In this document: positions 17,528 through 26,452 of the stretch, piece after piece
Position numbering within the stretch: position 1 is the stretch's first letter
Layout of the letters: each line of letters opens with the position of its first letter
Assembly (NCBI RefSeq): GCF_000022565.1
Contig: NC_012483.1
Location: 3,596,001 to 3,660,000 of the forward strand
Reading direction: 5' to 3'
Length of the DNA stretch: 64,000 nt
Source of the DNA: Acidobacterium capsulatum ATCC 51196
Lineage (GTDB): Bacteria; Acidobacteriota; Terriglobia; Terriglobales; Acidobacteriaceae
The notes under the pieces: generated by a model
Database searches by the model: none
What the model saw: the letters and a program-made list of their open reading frames with translations, nothing else
What the model was told of the DNA's origin: nothing
Position numbers and translations under genes: made by a program

Positions 17528-18544
17528 ATGAAAGAGCCGATGATCGCCGATCTCGCGCGGTATGAGAATCAGTCGATCACCGGCTTTTTCTGTGCCTCGC
17601 AGAAGAGCGTGCGCAATAAGAAGGATGGCGCGCCTTATCTGGCGCTGGTGCTGGCCGACAGTACCGGGCAGGTTGAGGCCCTTCTGTGGGACATGACCGA
17701 TTGCCGCGGCGAGTTTTCGCAAGGCGACGTGGTGAAGGTTCGCGGGCAGGTGGGCCGCTATCGCGATAAATTGCAACTCACACTTTCACAAATCCGCAAG
17801 GCTGAGCCGAATGAGTTCACACTGGCGGATTTTGTGAGGGCGACCGAGCGCGATGTGAACGAGCTGTGGCAGGAGCTGGAGAGCTGGGTGGCCAGCTTTA
17901 CCGACGCCGATCTGCAACGGCTGGTGCGGGCCTTTCTGAATGACGCGGAGATTGGCGGCGCGCTGCGGGAGGCTCCGGCAGCGAAGAGCATGCATCATGC
18001 GTGGATTGGCGGGCTGCTGGAGCACATTGTGTCGCTGGTGGGGCTGTGCGACCGCGTGGCGAGCTACTATCCTGGGATTCATCGCGACCTGGTGCTGACG
18101 GGCGCCATGCTGCACGACATTGGCAAGCTGGCCGAGCTGCGCTGGGGCATGAGCTTTGACTACACGCTGCCGGGACAGTTGCTGGGCCACATCACCATGG
18201 GCGTGAACATGGTAGAGCGGAAGATTGCGGAGCTGGGGGATTTTCCGGCAGAGAAGCGCGTGCTGGTGGAGCACATGATTCTGAGCCACCATGGCCGGTA
18301 TGAATATGGGTCGCCGAAGCTGCCGATGATTCCGGAAGCGATTCTGCTGCACTATCTGGATGACCTCGATGCGAAGATGCAGACGGTGACGAACGAGTTT
18401 GCGCGCGCTGCGGCGAGTGGCCGGGATGCGGCGGAGATGACCGAATGGGTGCGGTCAATGGAGCGGCCGCTGTTGAATACGCGGGCCTATCTGGCCACGG
18501 CGGAGAAGCCGACTGCGAGCGAGGATACCGACGCCGGTACGTGA
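17528..18544 (+). CDS. YhaM-like 3'-5' exoribonuclease (OB fold plus HD domain)
   Basis: A 338-aa nuclease of the YhaM/CBF1 type. The N-terminal OB fold (about 10-100) contains GAPYLALVLADSTGQVEALLWD. The HD phosphohydrolase-type domain (about 150-320) has HHAWIGGLLEHIVSL, the HD pair in MLHDIGKL, a downstream His in HMILSHHGRYEYGSP and the Asp in LHYLDDLDAK. Family members degrade RNA or DNA from the 3' end. It starts 24 bp after the SurA-like gene and is followed after 7 bp by the EVE gene, so these form one transcription unit. Confidence 0.88.
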   Translation: MKEPMIADLARYENQSITGFFCASQKSVRNKKDGAPYLALVLADSTGQVEALLWDMTDCRGEFSQGDVVKVRGQVGRYRDKLQLTLSQIRKAEPNEFTLADFVRATERDVNELWQELESWVASFTDADLQRLVRAFLNDAEIGGALREAPAAKSMHHAWIGGLLEHIVSLVGLCDRVASYYPGIHRDLVLTGAMLHDIGKLAELRWGMSFDYTLPGQLLGHITMGVNMVERKIAELGDFPAEKRVLVEHMILSHHGRYEYGSPKLPMIPEAILLHYLDDLDAKMQTVTNEFARAAASGRDAAEMTEWVRSMERPLLNTRAYLATAEKPTASEDTDAGT

Positions 18545-18551
18545 GAGATGG

Positions 18552-18932
18552 ATGCCTTACCTTTTGAAGACTGAGCCCGATGTGTATTCGATTGACGACC
18601 TGGAGCGCGACCGCGAGACGATCTGGGACGGGGTGGGGAATCCGCAGGCGGTGGGCTACCTGGCGCGCATGCCGATTGGCGAGATGCTGGTGATCTACCA
18701 CACGAGCGGCGAGAAGCGCGCGACCGGGCTGGCCAAGTGCGTGGCCGTGAATGCGGAGAATCCGAAGGTGCCGGAAGTGCGGATTCGCTTTGTGAAGAAG
18801 CTGAAGACGCCGCGCACGCTTGCGGGGATGAAAGAGATGAAGCTGTTTGCGGAGTCTCCGCTGGTGCGGCAGGGCCGCCTTGGAGTGGTGCCGCTGACGG
18901 CGGCGCAGTATGAGTGGATCGCGGGCCAGTAG
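18552..18932 (+). CDS. EVE domain protein (modified-base reader fold)
   Basis: A 126-aa protein that is almost entirely an EVE domain (PUA-like superfamily): it begins with MPYLLKTEPDVYSIDDL and contains the conserved WDGVGNPQAVGYLARM and GEMLVIYHTSGEKRATGLA. EVE domains bind modified bases in DNA or RNA. Bacterial stand-alone members have been linked to RNA modification or restriction contexts, but no such gene is adjacent here. It sits 7 bp after the YhaM-like nuclease, which hints at a shared nucleic-acid role. Confidence 0.87.
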   Translation: MPYLLKTEPDVYSIDDLERDRETIWDGVGNPQAVGYLARMPIGEMLVIYHTSGEKRATGLAKCVAVNAENPKVPEVRIRFVKKLKTPRTLAGMKEMKLFAESPLVRQGRLGVVPLTAAQYEWIAGQ

Positions 18933-19006
18933 TCTGCGAGATGATGCGCGGCGGCGGCCCGGAGATGGGTTGCCGGTAAAAGTCATCTACAATCAATATT
19001 GAAAAA

Positions 19007-20194
19007 ATGTCTATGCTTCGATTTTCTACAGCCGGGGAATCCCACGGCGAAAGCCTGATTGCGCTGGTGTCTGGTATGCCGGCGGGCGTGCCGATTGATC
19101 AGGATTTCGTAAACCGCGAACTTTGGCGCCGCCAGCAGGGCTATGGCCGTGGCGGCCGCATGCGCATTGAGCAGGACACGGCTCACTTTTTGAGCGGCGT
19201 GCGTCATGGCAAGACGATCGGCTCGCCCATCGCGATGGAAATTGAGAATCGCGATTGGAAGAACTGGACCGAGATTCTTCCCGTAGAGACGGGCGATGCG
19301 AGCAAGCACAAGGCGGTGGCTTCGCCGCGCCCGGGGCATGCGGACCTTGCCGGGGCGCTGAAGTATGACTTTGCCGAAGCGCGGTATGTGCTGGAGCGTG
19401 CCTCGGCGCGCGAGTCCACGGCGCGTGTGGCGGCGGGCGCTGTGGCGAAGTCGCTGCTGCTTGAGCTGGGCATCGATGTGGCGAGTCATGTGGTTCGCGT
19501 CGGCAATGTGGAGATGGAGCGCACGGCGACGTGGGCTGAGATTGCCGCGTTGCGCGAGTTGGATGAAGTGATGCTTGGCTGTGTGGATGCCGAGACCGAG
19601 GCGCGCATGAAGGCCGAGGTGGATCGCGCGCTGCTGACCAAAGACACGATTGGCGGTGTGTTTGAGGTGGTGGTGCATGGCGCGCCGGCTGGCATTGGCA
19701 CTTATGCCAATTGGGATGAGCGGCTGGATGGCGTGCTGGCGCAGGCGGTGATGTCACTGCAGGCGGTGAAGGCTGTGGAGATTGGGCGCGGTGTGACGGC
19801 GGCGGCCTCGATGGGCTCGGATGTGCACGATGCCATCGGCTATGCGGCGGAGCTGCCTGAGGGCGCGCACACGCGCTTCACTCGCGAGCGGAACAATGCG
19901 GGCGGCATTGAAGGCGGCATTTCAAATGGCGAGGATGTGGTGGTGCGCGGCTATCTGAAGCCGATCTCGACGTTGCGCCAGCCTCTGGCCTCAGTGCGGT
20001 TTGACACGCGCGAAGAGACGAAGGCGGCGTATGAACGCAGCGACGTCTGCGTGGTGCCGGCGGCCGGCGTGGCTGCCGAGGCGATGGTGGCGCTGGCCTT
20101 TGGACGGCTGCTGCTGGAGAAGTTTGGCGGCGATTCGCTGCGCGAATTGAAGCGTAACTATGACGGTTACCTGGAACAGATTCGCAGGTTTTAG
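19007..20194 (+). CDS. aroC: Chorismate synthase
   Basis: Seventh step of the shikimate pathway: converts EPSP to chorismate with reduced FMN. The product is 395 aa, with GESHGESLIALVSGMPAG at the N terminus, GYGRGGRMRIEQD and RPGHADLAGALKYDF in the first half, RASARESTARVAAGAVAK, and FTRERNNAGGIEGGISNGEDV before the C-terminal KPISTL region. ATGs at 19007 and 19013 are both possible; neither has a clear Shine-Dalgarno. It is followed directly by def, fmt and rsmB. aroB lies at 26449-27567 on the other strand. Confidence 0.96.
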   Translation: MSMLRFSTAGESHGESLIALVSGMPAGVPIDQDFVNRELWRRQQGYGRGGRMRIEQDTAHFLSGVRHGKTIGSPIAMEIENRDWKNWTEILPVETGDASKHKAVASPRPGHADLAGALKYDFAEARYVLERASARESTARVAAGAVAKSLLLELGIDVASHVVRVGNVEMERTATWAEIAALRELDEVMLGCVDAETEARMKAEVDRALLTKDTIGGVFEVVVHGAPAGIGTYANWDERLDGVLAQAVMSLQAVKAVEIGRGVTAAASMGSDVHDAIGYAAELPEGAHTRFTRERNNAGGIEGGISNGEDVVVRGYLKPISTLRQPLASVRFDTREETKAAYERSDVCVVPAAGVAAEAMVALAFGRLLLEKFGGDSLRELKRNYDGYLEQIRRF

Positions 20195-20196
20195 TG

Positions 20197-20706
20197 ATGA
20201 TTCGACCGATTGTGAAGTATCCCGACCCAGTGTTGCAGCAACCGGCAGAGCCGGTGACCGAGTTTAACGAGGAGCTGCGCGCGCTGGTCGATGACATGTT
20301 TGAGTCGATGTATGAGGCGAAGGGCATCGGGCTGGCCGCGCCGCAGATCGGCATTTCGAAGCGGCTGACGGTGATTGACCTAAGCTTCAAAGAGAATCCG
20401 GACGAGAAGATTGTGCTGATCAATCCGGAGATTATTCATCGCGAGGGCCGCCAGTATGAGGAAGAAGGCTGCCTGAGCCTGCCGGATATTCGCGAAAAGG
20501 TGGTGCGCGCGGAAAAAGTAACTGTGCGTGCGCAGAATCTGGATGGCGAGTGGTTTGAGATGGATGGCGAGGAGCTGCTGTCACGGGCTTTTCAGCATGA
20601 GATCGATCATCTGGACGGGGTGCTGTTTATCTTTCGCATCAGCGCGCTGAAGCGGGACCTGGTGCTGCGGCGCATTCGCAAGATGCAGCGCGCGGGCGAG
20701 TGGTAG
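20197..20706 (+). CDS. def: Peptide deformylase
   Basis: Removes the N-formyl group from new proteins. The product is 169 aa with the three metal motifs: GIGLAAPQIG (motif I), EEGCLSLP (motif II, Cys ligand) and QHEIDHLDG (motif III, His ligands and catalytic Glu). The ATG at 20197 follows the aroC stop (20192-20194) by two bases; a GTG at 20194 in frame would overlap it. It precedes fmt by four bases, the common def-fmt arrangement that links formylation and deformylation. Confidence 0.96.
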   Translation: MIRPIVKYPDPVLQQPAEPVTEFNEELRALVDDMFESMYEAKGIGLAAPQIGISKRLTVIDLSFKENPDEKIVLINPEIIHREGRQYEEEGCLSLPDIREKVVRAEKVTVRAQNLDGEWFEMDGEELLSRAFQHEIDHLDGVLFIFRISALKRDLVLRRIRKMQRAGEW

Positions 20707-20710
20707 CGCG

Positions 20711-21646
20711 ATGAAGCTGGTATTTTGCGGCACGCCCGCGTTTGCTGTTCCTACGCTGGAGGCGCTGCTGCAGGCCGGGCACGATGTGGCGCTGGTGGTG
20801 ACGCAGCCGGACCGGCCGAGCGGACGCGGCATGCAAGTGTTGGCTCCGCCGGTGAAGCAGACGGCGCTGGCCGCGGGGCTGCCGGTGGTGCAGCCGGAGA
20901 AGATCAAGAACAATCTGGAATTTCGCGCGCAACTGGAGGCGATTGCTCCGGATGCAATCATTGTGGTGGCGTATGGGCGGATTATCCCGAAGTGGATGCT
21001 CGATCTGCCGCGCTACGGCAATCTGAATCTGCATGCTTCGCTGCTGCCGAAGTATCGCGGGGCCGCGCCGATTCAATGGGCCGTGGCGATGGGTGAAACG
21101 GTGACGGGCGCGACGACGATGCGCATCGACGAGGGCCTGGATACGGGCGATATGCTGCTGCAGGATGAGATGGAGATTCCGCCCGCGATGACGGCGGAGG
21201 AGCTGTTTCCGCTGCTGGCGGAGATGGGCGCTCCCCTGATGGTGGAGACGCTGGCCGGGCTGGAGCAGGGCACAGTCACGCCGCAAAAACAGGATGAGGC
21301 GCAGGCAACGCTGGCGCCGATATTGACGCGTGAAGATGGACGCGTGGATTTTGCACGCAGCGCGGCGGAGATCTATAACCGCTGGCGGGGTTTTCAGCCG
21401 TGGCCGGGTGCGTGGACGATGCTGGGCGGCAAGAAGCTGACGCTGCATCGCATGCTGTTGGCCGAGCGCGAGGATCGCGCGGAGCCGGGTATGGTGCGTG
21501 TGCATGCGGGGCGGTTGTTTTTCGCCTGCGGCGATGGCGGCTGGCTGGAGATTGCGGAGCTGCAACTTGAGGGCAAGAAGCGTATGCCGGTGACGGACTT
21601 TTTGCGAGGGAACACGCTCGCGCCAGAAACGCGGCTGGGCGCATGA
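20711..21646 (+). CDS. fmt: Methionyl-tRNA formyltransferase
   Basis: Formylates Met on initiator tRNA using 10-formyl-THF. The product is 311 aa. The N-terminal Rossmann-like domain begins MKLVFCGTPAFAVPTLEALL. The catalytic and folate signature is LNLHASLLPKYRGAAPIQWAV (conserved His, plus Asp in RIDEGLDTGDML). The C-terminal OB-like domain starts around 205 (RVDFARSAAEIYNRWRGF). Its stop overlaps the start of rsmB by four bases. The substrate, initiator tRNA, is encoded at 62946-63022. Confidence 0.96.
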   Translation: MKLVFCGTPAFAVPTLEALLQAGHDVALVVTQPDRPSGRGMQVLAPPVKQTALAAGLPVVQPEKIKNNLEFRAQLEAIAPDAIIVVAYGRIIPKWMLDLPRYGNLNLHASLLPKYRGAAPIQWAVAMGETVTGATTMRIDEGLDTGDMLLQDEMEIPPAMTAEELFPLLAEMGAPLMVETLAGLEQGTVTPQKQDEAQATLAPILTREDGRVDFARSAAEIYNRWRGFQPWPGAWTMLGGKKLTLHRMLLAEREDRAEPGMVRVHAGRLFFACGDGGWLEIAELQLEGKKRMPVTDFLRGNTLAPETRLGA

Positions 21647-22965
21647 TTGCTCCGGCGCGCCGGGTGGCGTTTGATTTGCTGCAACGCATGGCCACGAGCG
21701 ATGCGCATAGTGACGAGTTGCTGCGCACGATGAAGGTGAATGCGCTGGCAGCACAGGACCGCAACCTGGTGACGACGCTGGTGCTGGGCACGCTGCGCTG
21801 GCAGCCGGCTTTGGATCAAATACTGTTACAGTTTTTGACGCGGCCCGATCAGCGGCTTTCAGAGCCGGTGCGCGCGGCGCTGCGGCTGGGTGCGTTTCAA
21901 TTGCTGCATCTGGATCGCGTGCCCCCGCATGCGGTGCTGAATGACAGCGTGGAGCTGGTGAAGCTCTCGAATGAAGCCTACGCAACCGGGCTGGTGAATG
22001 CGGTGCTGCGCAAGGTGATGCACATGCCGCGCGGAGCAGGGATGGATGCGGCGGCGGCGCACCCCGCGTGGCTGGCCGCGCGCTGGCGGCGGCACTTTGG
22101 GGCCGAAGCGGCGCAGGCGATTTGTGAGTATGACCAGCAGGCGAGCCCGGTGGCGTTGCGTGTGCAGAGTGCAAATCCTGCAGAAGAGCTGACGGGCGAG
22201 GGCGTGGAGTGCGCGCCGGGCGAGTGGCTGAATGACGCCTGCCGGGTGTTGCGCGGCGATGTGGCCAGAACGCAGGCCTTTGCCGAGGGCCGCGTGCGCG
22301 TGCAGGACGAAGGGTCGCAACTGGTGGCAGAGCTGGCGGCCGCCGCGATGCCGGAGGCGAAGCGGGTGCTGGATGCGTGCGCTGCTCCCGGAGGCAAGAC
22401 GGCTGTGCTGGCCGAGCGGCTGGCGGAGGCGCGGATTGTAGCGCTTGAGATCAGCGAGCGGCGGCGCGAACAGATGAAGCGCAATCTGAAGGCCTACGAA
22501 GGGCGTGTGGAGTGCGTGGCGGGAGATGCGTCGGCGCTGCCTGCAGAGCCAGAGTATGACCTGATTCTGTGCGATGCGCCCTGCAGCGGCACGGGAACGA
22601 TGGCGCGGAATCCGGAGATTCGGCTGCGGGTGTATCCGGAGGACCTGACGCGGCAACAGGCGCGGCAGGTTGCCATTCTGCGTGGTGTGGCCGGGGCACT
22701 GAAGCCCGGCGGGCGCGTGGTGTATGCGACGTGTTCGCTGGAGCCGGAAGAGAATGAAGATGTGGTGCGCGCGGTGGCGGCGCGCGTGGGGTTGCGGGTG
22801 GTGGAGATGACTCCGCTGGTGGAGCAACTGGCCGCCAGGGGTGTGCTGACAGAGCGCGGGCGGGAAAATGTGCTCGCCGCAATTACAAATGACCAGTTGC
22901 GCACGCTGCCCGGGGTGCATCCCTGCGATGGTTTTTTTGCCGCGGTGCTGGAGCGGGTGGACTAA
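21643..22965 (+). CDS. rsmB: 16S rRNA m5C967 methyltransferase (RsmB type)
   Basis: A 440-aa RNA cytosine-5 methyltransferase. The N-terminal NusB-like domain (about 1-140) runs from RRVAFDLLQRM to GLVNAVLRKV. The SAM domain shows motif I LDACAAPGGKTAVLAE, motif IV LCDAPCSGTGTMARNPEIR (Cys in the PC pair) and the catalytic-Cys motif VARVVYATCSLEPEEN-like segment at about 365-380. Translation is coupled to fmt by an ATGA overlap, as in many bacteria. It converges with the PASTA gene with only 3 bp between the stops and no visible terminator. Confidence 0.94.
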   Translation: MIAPARRVAFDLLQRMATSDAHSDELLRTMKVNALAAQDRNLVTTLVLGTLRWQPALDQILLQFLTRPDQRLSEPVRAALRLGAFQLLHLDRVPPHAVLNDSVELVKLSNEAYATGLVNAVLRKVMHMPRGAGMDAAAAHPAWLAARWRRHFGAEAAQAICEYDQQASPVALRVQSANPAEELTGEGVECAPGEWLNDACRVLRGDVARTQAFAEGRVRVQDEGSQLVAELAAAAMPEAKRVLDACAAPGGKTAVLAERLAEARIVALEISERRREQMKRNLKAYEGRVECVAGDASALPAEPEYDLILCDAPCSGTGTMARNPEIRLRVYPEDLTRQQARQVAILRGVAGALKPGGRVVYATCSLEPEENEDVVRAVAARVGLRVVEMTPLVEQLAARGVLTERGRENVLAAITNDQLRTLPGVHPCDGFFAAVLERVD

Positions 22966-22968
22966 GCG

Positions 22969-23739
22969 CTATTTTGCAACTGTGAGAGTGACAGTTGTGC
23001 CGGGCGTGACCTGGTAGCCGGCCAAAGGCGTCTGCGCGAGTACAGAACCGGTCAGGACGGGCGGCCGGGGAGCGGCGGTGGAGTTTACGCTGCCGACGGG
23101 CGGGATAGCCACGGCGACTTCTTTGACGGGCGCGAGCCGCAGGCCGGCATGGGTGACGGTGAGCGCGGCGCCGGTGAAGATTTTTCCTACAAGATTGGGC
23201 ATGACGAGCGCATTTTGCGTGGGGGTGTCTTCGTCTGCCGGGGCGGCGACGAGCAACTGTACGTTGGGGCTGGCGACGTCTTTGGCATGCGCCGTGGGCG
23301 TTTGCGCCAGCACGGCACCGGAGACCGCTTGCGGCCACGGAAGGTAGGCGACCGAGCCGAGATCGAGTCCGGCGCGATGCACCTCAAGCATGGCGATGCG
23401 GTCCTGCATGCCGGTGAGCGCAGGAACGGTGACCTTTTGCGCGCCCAGGCTTTCCGTGACGCGCAGCGGCCAGCCGGTGCGCACGCGAGTGCCGGGGGCC
23501 GGCGTCTGGTCCATGATGTCACCGGCGGGAATGGCGGCGGAATAAAAGTGATTGGCGACCTGCATGCGCAGGCCGAGATGGGCGGACTCGCCATCGGCCT
23601 CGGCGATGCTTTTGCCGCGCATGTCTGGCACGCTGACCTCAGCGCCATGAATCACGAGCTGCATGGTGATGATGGCCGAGGTGAGCGCGACGGCGACCAG
23701 CAGCAGCATGATGCCGAGGATGCGGAAGAGCGATTTCAC
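22969..23739 (-). CDS. Membrane-anchored PASTA-domain protein
   Basis: A 256-aa protein with one N-terminal membrane helix (about 5-30) and an extracytoplasmic part made of three PASTA repeats (about 34-98, 100-175, 178-255). Each starts with a V-P-x-L/M motif (EVSVPDMRG, KVTVPALTG, LVMPNLVGK) and ends near QTP plus a short strand. PASTA domains bind muropeptides or beta-lactams. Here there is no kinase or transpeptidase domain, so it is a PASTA-only protein. Its ATG overlaps the OsmC stop by four bases. Confidence 0.87.
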   Translation of the reverse strand: MKSLFRILGIMLLLVAVALTSAIITMQLVIHGAEVSVPDMRGKSIAEADGESAHLGLRMQVANHFYSAAIPAGDIMDQTPAPGTRVRTGWPLRVTESLGAQKVTVPALTGMQDRIAMLEVHRAGLDLGSVAYLPWPQAVSGAVLAQTPTAHAKDVASPNVQLLVAAPADEDTPTQNALVMPNLVGKIFTGAALTVTHAGLRLAPVKEVAVAIPPVGSVNSTAAPRPPVLTGSVLAQTPLAGYQVTPGTTVTLTVAK

Positions 23740-24158
23740 GCAGTCGTCTCCGCGCCGCCGCGAATGATCTCGATGGAGTAGTCGATTTTGACAGACTGCT
23801 CCAGCATCTTAGAGACGGAGCAGTACTTGTTTTTGGAGAGGGATACGGCGTCTTCGGCGGCCTTTTGCGTGACATCGCCCTCGATGCGATAGGTGAGGTG
23901 AATGTGCGTGAAGACGCGCGGCGGCTGCTCGGCCTGCTCGGCGCGGGCGCTGACGGTGAGGCCGCGAATGGGCTCGCGCTTCTTTTGCAGAATGCCGGCG
24001 ACATCGACGGAGGTACAGCCGCAGAGCGCGGCCAGCACGGCTTCCATGGGGGAGGGACCGGCTTTGTGTTCGGCCGTGGTGTCGAAGAAGATGGTGTGAT
24101 TGCTCTCGGTGTTGCCGGCGTAGAGCGAGCCCTGTTTCCATTCTGCCGATGCGATCAT
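23736..24158 (-). CDS. OsmC/Ohr-family peroxidase-like protein
   Basis: A 140-aa OsmC-fold protein. The two redox Cys of the family are seen as one in the helix ALCGCTSVDVAGIL and one in the SKNKYCSVSKML segment, along with the active-site surroundings HKAGPSPMEAVLAAL. Such proteins reduce organic hydroperoxides with thiols. The start at 24158 has AGGAGA six bases upstream; an in-frame ATG at 24176 contains that site and is less likely. It is coupled to the PASTA gene downstream. Confidence 0.88.
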   Translation of the reverse strand: MIASAEWKQGSLYAGNTESNHTIFFDTTAEHKAGPSPMEAVLAALCGCTSVDVAGILQKKREPIRGLTVSARAEQAEQPPRVFTHIHLTYRIEGDVTQKAAEDAVSLSKNKYCSVSKMLEQSVKIDYSIEIIRGGAETTA

Positions 24159-24199
24159 GGTGATTCTCCTTCCCATGTGTGGCTAATTGGATGCCTTTG

Positions 24200-25660
24200 C
24201 TACCCGTGATGATTGTCGGTTGCGGGCTCGGGATGAATCAAGACGCGATCGACTTCGGGGCAGCGCAGCTTGAAGCGGTCTTCCAGCGCGGTGATGATGG
24301 CGTGTACGCGCTGCATGGGCAGATCGTCGGGCAGAGTGCAGTGGCAGGAGAGGCTGATGGTTTCTCCGGCGCGGCCCACGAGCACCTCGTGAATGTCGAT
24401 GACTTCGGGCAGCGTGGCGGCGGAGGCGCGCAGCTCGGCTTCCATGTGTTCGTCCTGCGCGAGGGCGACGGGCTTCTCAATGGTGGCCGGCTCGCTCTCG
24501 ATGTGGGTGAGCACGGACTCGACCTGGGGCAGCTCGACGCGAATCTGGTCTTCAATGCCGCGCACGAATTCGTGGGCCTGGCGGAGCGGCATGGTTTCAG
24601 GCACCTCGATGTGCTGCTCGACGTGCAGGCCGCCTTCATAGGACTGCACGCTGACGTCGTGCAGCATGACATTGTTGCGCGAGGCGACGGCGCGCACCTT
24701 ATCAAAGATGCTCTCGGCGCTGGTGGAGCGGGGAACGGTGTGGATGACCACATCGGCTCCGGGCACGATGCGATGCACGGCGCGCGTGGCCTCGGCAACT
24801 AACTGCTCGCTGCGCTGAAAGGTGAGCTGGCGCGGCATGGAGAGCGTGAGATCGGCGAAGTAGCGCGTGCCGGAGCGGCGCATGCGAAGCTGGTCCACGG
24901 TGATGACGCCTTTGGTGGCGCGCACCTCGCGCAGCACGCTCGAGAGGGTTTCGCGCGGTACGGCGTCAGTGAGCACGTAGATGGCGCGGTGGGCGATCTT
25001 CCAACTGAGGTAGACGATGATGCCGGAGACCAGGATGGCGGCGACGGGATCGGAATAATGCAGCCAGCCGAGATGGAAGCGGCGGCCGAGATGCGAAGAA
25101 CTGATCCAGGAGGCGATGAGGCCGAGGAAGACTGCGGCGGTGGCCCAGATGTCGGTGCGGAAGTGGAGCGCGTCCGCCTCAAGCGCGGCGCTGCCGTGGC
25201 GCTGGGCGACGGTGTGCATCTGATGCGAACGCCAGAGATCAACGCAGACAGAAACGGCCAGCACCAGAAGCGGCCAGAAAGAGTAATGAATCTGGACCGG
25301 ATGAAAGAAGATGCGGCGGCAGGCGTCGGTGGTGATCCAGATGGCGGAGGCGACCATGAGAAAGGTCTCAATGAAGGCGGAGATGTTCTCAAAGCGCGCG
25401 TGGCCGTAGGGGTGGTTGGCATCCGCGGGGCGATCAGAGATGCGCACCGAGACAAAGGTGAGCGCCGAGGCGAGCAGATCGACGCCGGAGTGAATGGCGT
25501 CAGAGAGAATGCCGAGGCTGCCGGTGGAAAGGGCAACAGCCAGCTTGAGCGCCGTCATGGTGCAGGCAGCACTGATGGAAAGCAGCGCGGCAGAGCGCTT
25601 TTCCATTTGCGCATTGGGCTGCATGCGCACAGAAGAGCCGGTATTGGCCTGAAGCGGCAT
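24200..25660 (-). CDS. Cation diffusion facilitator transporter with three C-terminal repeats
   Basis: Inner-membrane divalent-metal/proton antiporter of the CDF family, 486 aa against about 300 for simple members. Six helices span about 25-235. The metal site uses SDAIHSGVD (53-61) on helix 2 and HFRTD (166-170) on helix 5, the HxxxD form usual for Zn or Cd. The first cytoplasmic dimerisation domain (about 238-310) is followed by two more copies of similar beta-alpha-beta-beta-alpha pattern (about 315-390 and 403-479), each ending in a V-x-x-H motif (VVIH, VLTH, VLIH). The specific metal is not known. Confidence 0.9.
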   Translation of the reverse strand: MPLQANTGSSVRMQPNAQMEKRSAALLSISAACTMTALKLAVALSTGSLGILSDAIHSGVDLLASALTFVSVRISDRPADANHPYGHARFENISAFIETFLMVASAIWITTDACRRIFFHPVQIHYSFWPLLVLAVSVCVDLWRSHQMHTVAQRHGSAALEADALHFRTDIWATAAVFLGLIASWISSSHLGRRFHLGWLHYSDPVAAILVSGIIVYLSWKIAHRAIYVLTDAVPRETLSSVLREVRATKGVITVDQLRMRRSGTRYFADLTLSMPRQLTFQRSEQLVAEATRAVHRIVPGADVVIHTVPRSTSAESIFDKVRAVASRNNVMLHDVSVQSYEGGLHVEQHIEVPETMPLRQAHEFVRGIEDQIRVELPQVESVLTHIESEPATIEKPVALAQDEHMEAELRASAATLPEVIDIHEVLVGRAGETISLSCHCTLPDDLPMQRVHAIITALEDRFKLRCPEVDRVLIHPEPATDNHHG

Positions 25661-25666
25661 TGCTCT

Positions 25667-26452
25667 TTAGCGTAACCCGGGCGATGCGGTATTGGCACTG
25701 CCTTTGACGCCGCGATAGAGACCGGCGATGCCGAAGGTGTAGGGCGTCCAGGAGACCTGCGTGAAGCCGACGGCGCGCATGAGGTCGAGCATTTGCGGCG
25801 GGGGCGGGAACTTCTCGACGGAGGAGGGCAGATAGGCGTAGGCGCTGCCCATTCCGGAGAGGCGTCCGCCGATGGCAGGAAGCACGCGGCGGAAGTAGAA
25901 GGCGTAGAACTTGCCGATGAGCCCGGTGGGTTCGCTGAAGTCAAGAATGCCCAGCTCGCCGTTGGGGGCGAGCACGCGGTGGAACTCCTCCAGCGCGCCG
26001 CGATAGTTGGCGATGTTGCGGAAGCCGAATGCGCTGGTGATGAGGTCAAGCGAATTGCCGGGCAGGGGCAGATGCAGGGCATCGGCCTCAATGGGGATGG
26101 CATTGGCGTGGCGGGCGGTGAACTTTTCCGCGCCACGGCGGAGCATCTGGTGGGAGAAGTCGCCGGCGAGCACGGGCGCGGCGTTGGCCGGACGGCGGCG
26201 CAGCAGCGCCATGGTCATGTCGCCGGTGCCGCAGCAGATATCGAGCACGCGAGCCTGCGGGCGCGCGAGAATGTGGCGGAAGGTGCGCGCGGCGCGCCAC
26301 CACCAGAAGCGGTCAATGTTGCAGGAGAGCACGTGGTTGAGCAGGTCATAGCGCGGGGCGATGCTGTCAAACATGCTGCGCACGGCGGCTGCGGAGGCCT
26401 GCTCGTCGAGCGTGCCCTCGGGGCGTGCGCCGGGAGTGATGGAACTGCTCAT
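25667..26452 (-). CDS. menG: Demethylmenaquinone/ubiquinone C-methyltransferase
   Basis: SAM-dependent C-methyltransferase for the last step of menaquinone synthesis, 261 aa. It has SAM motif [17 protein letters not shown] and the UbiE signatures [16 protein letters not shown] and [15 protein letters not shown], plus [12 protein letters not shown]. The start at 26452 overlaps the aroB stop by four bases (ATGA); an upstream in-frame ATG at 26503 would lie inside aroB and adds an unrelated stretch. It is coupled to aroB, which feeds chorismate, the menaquinone precursor. A ubiquinone substrate is unlikely for an acidobacterium. Confidence 0.91.

Noticed and set aside
20639-22174. 511-codon antisense frame across fmt and rsmB
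   Set aside because: Composition is Ala/Arg/His-biased with no family motifs, and both sense genes are clearly real and translationally coupled.
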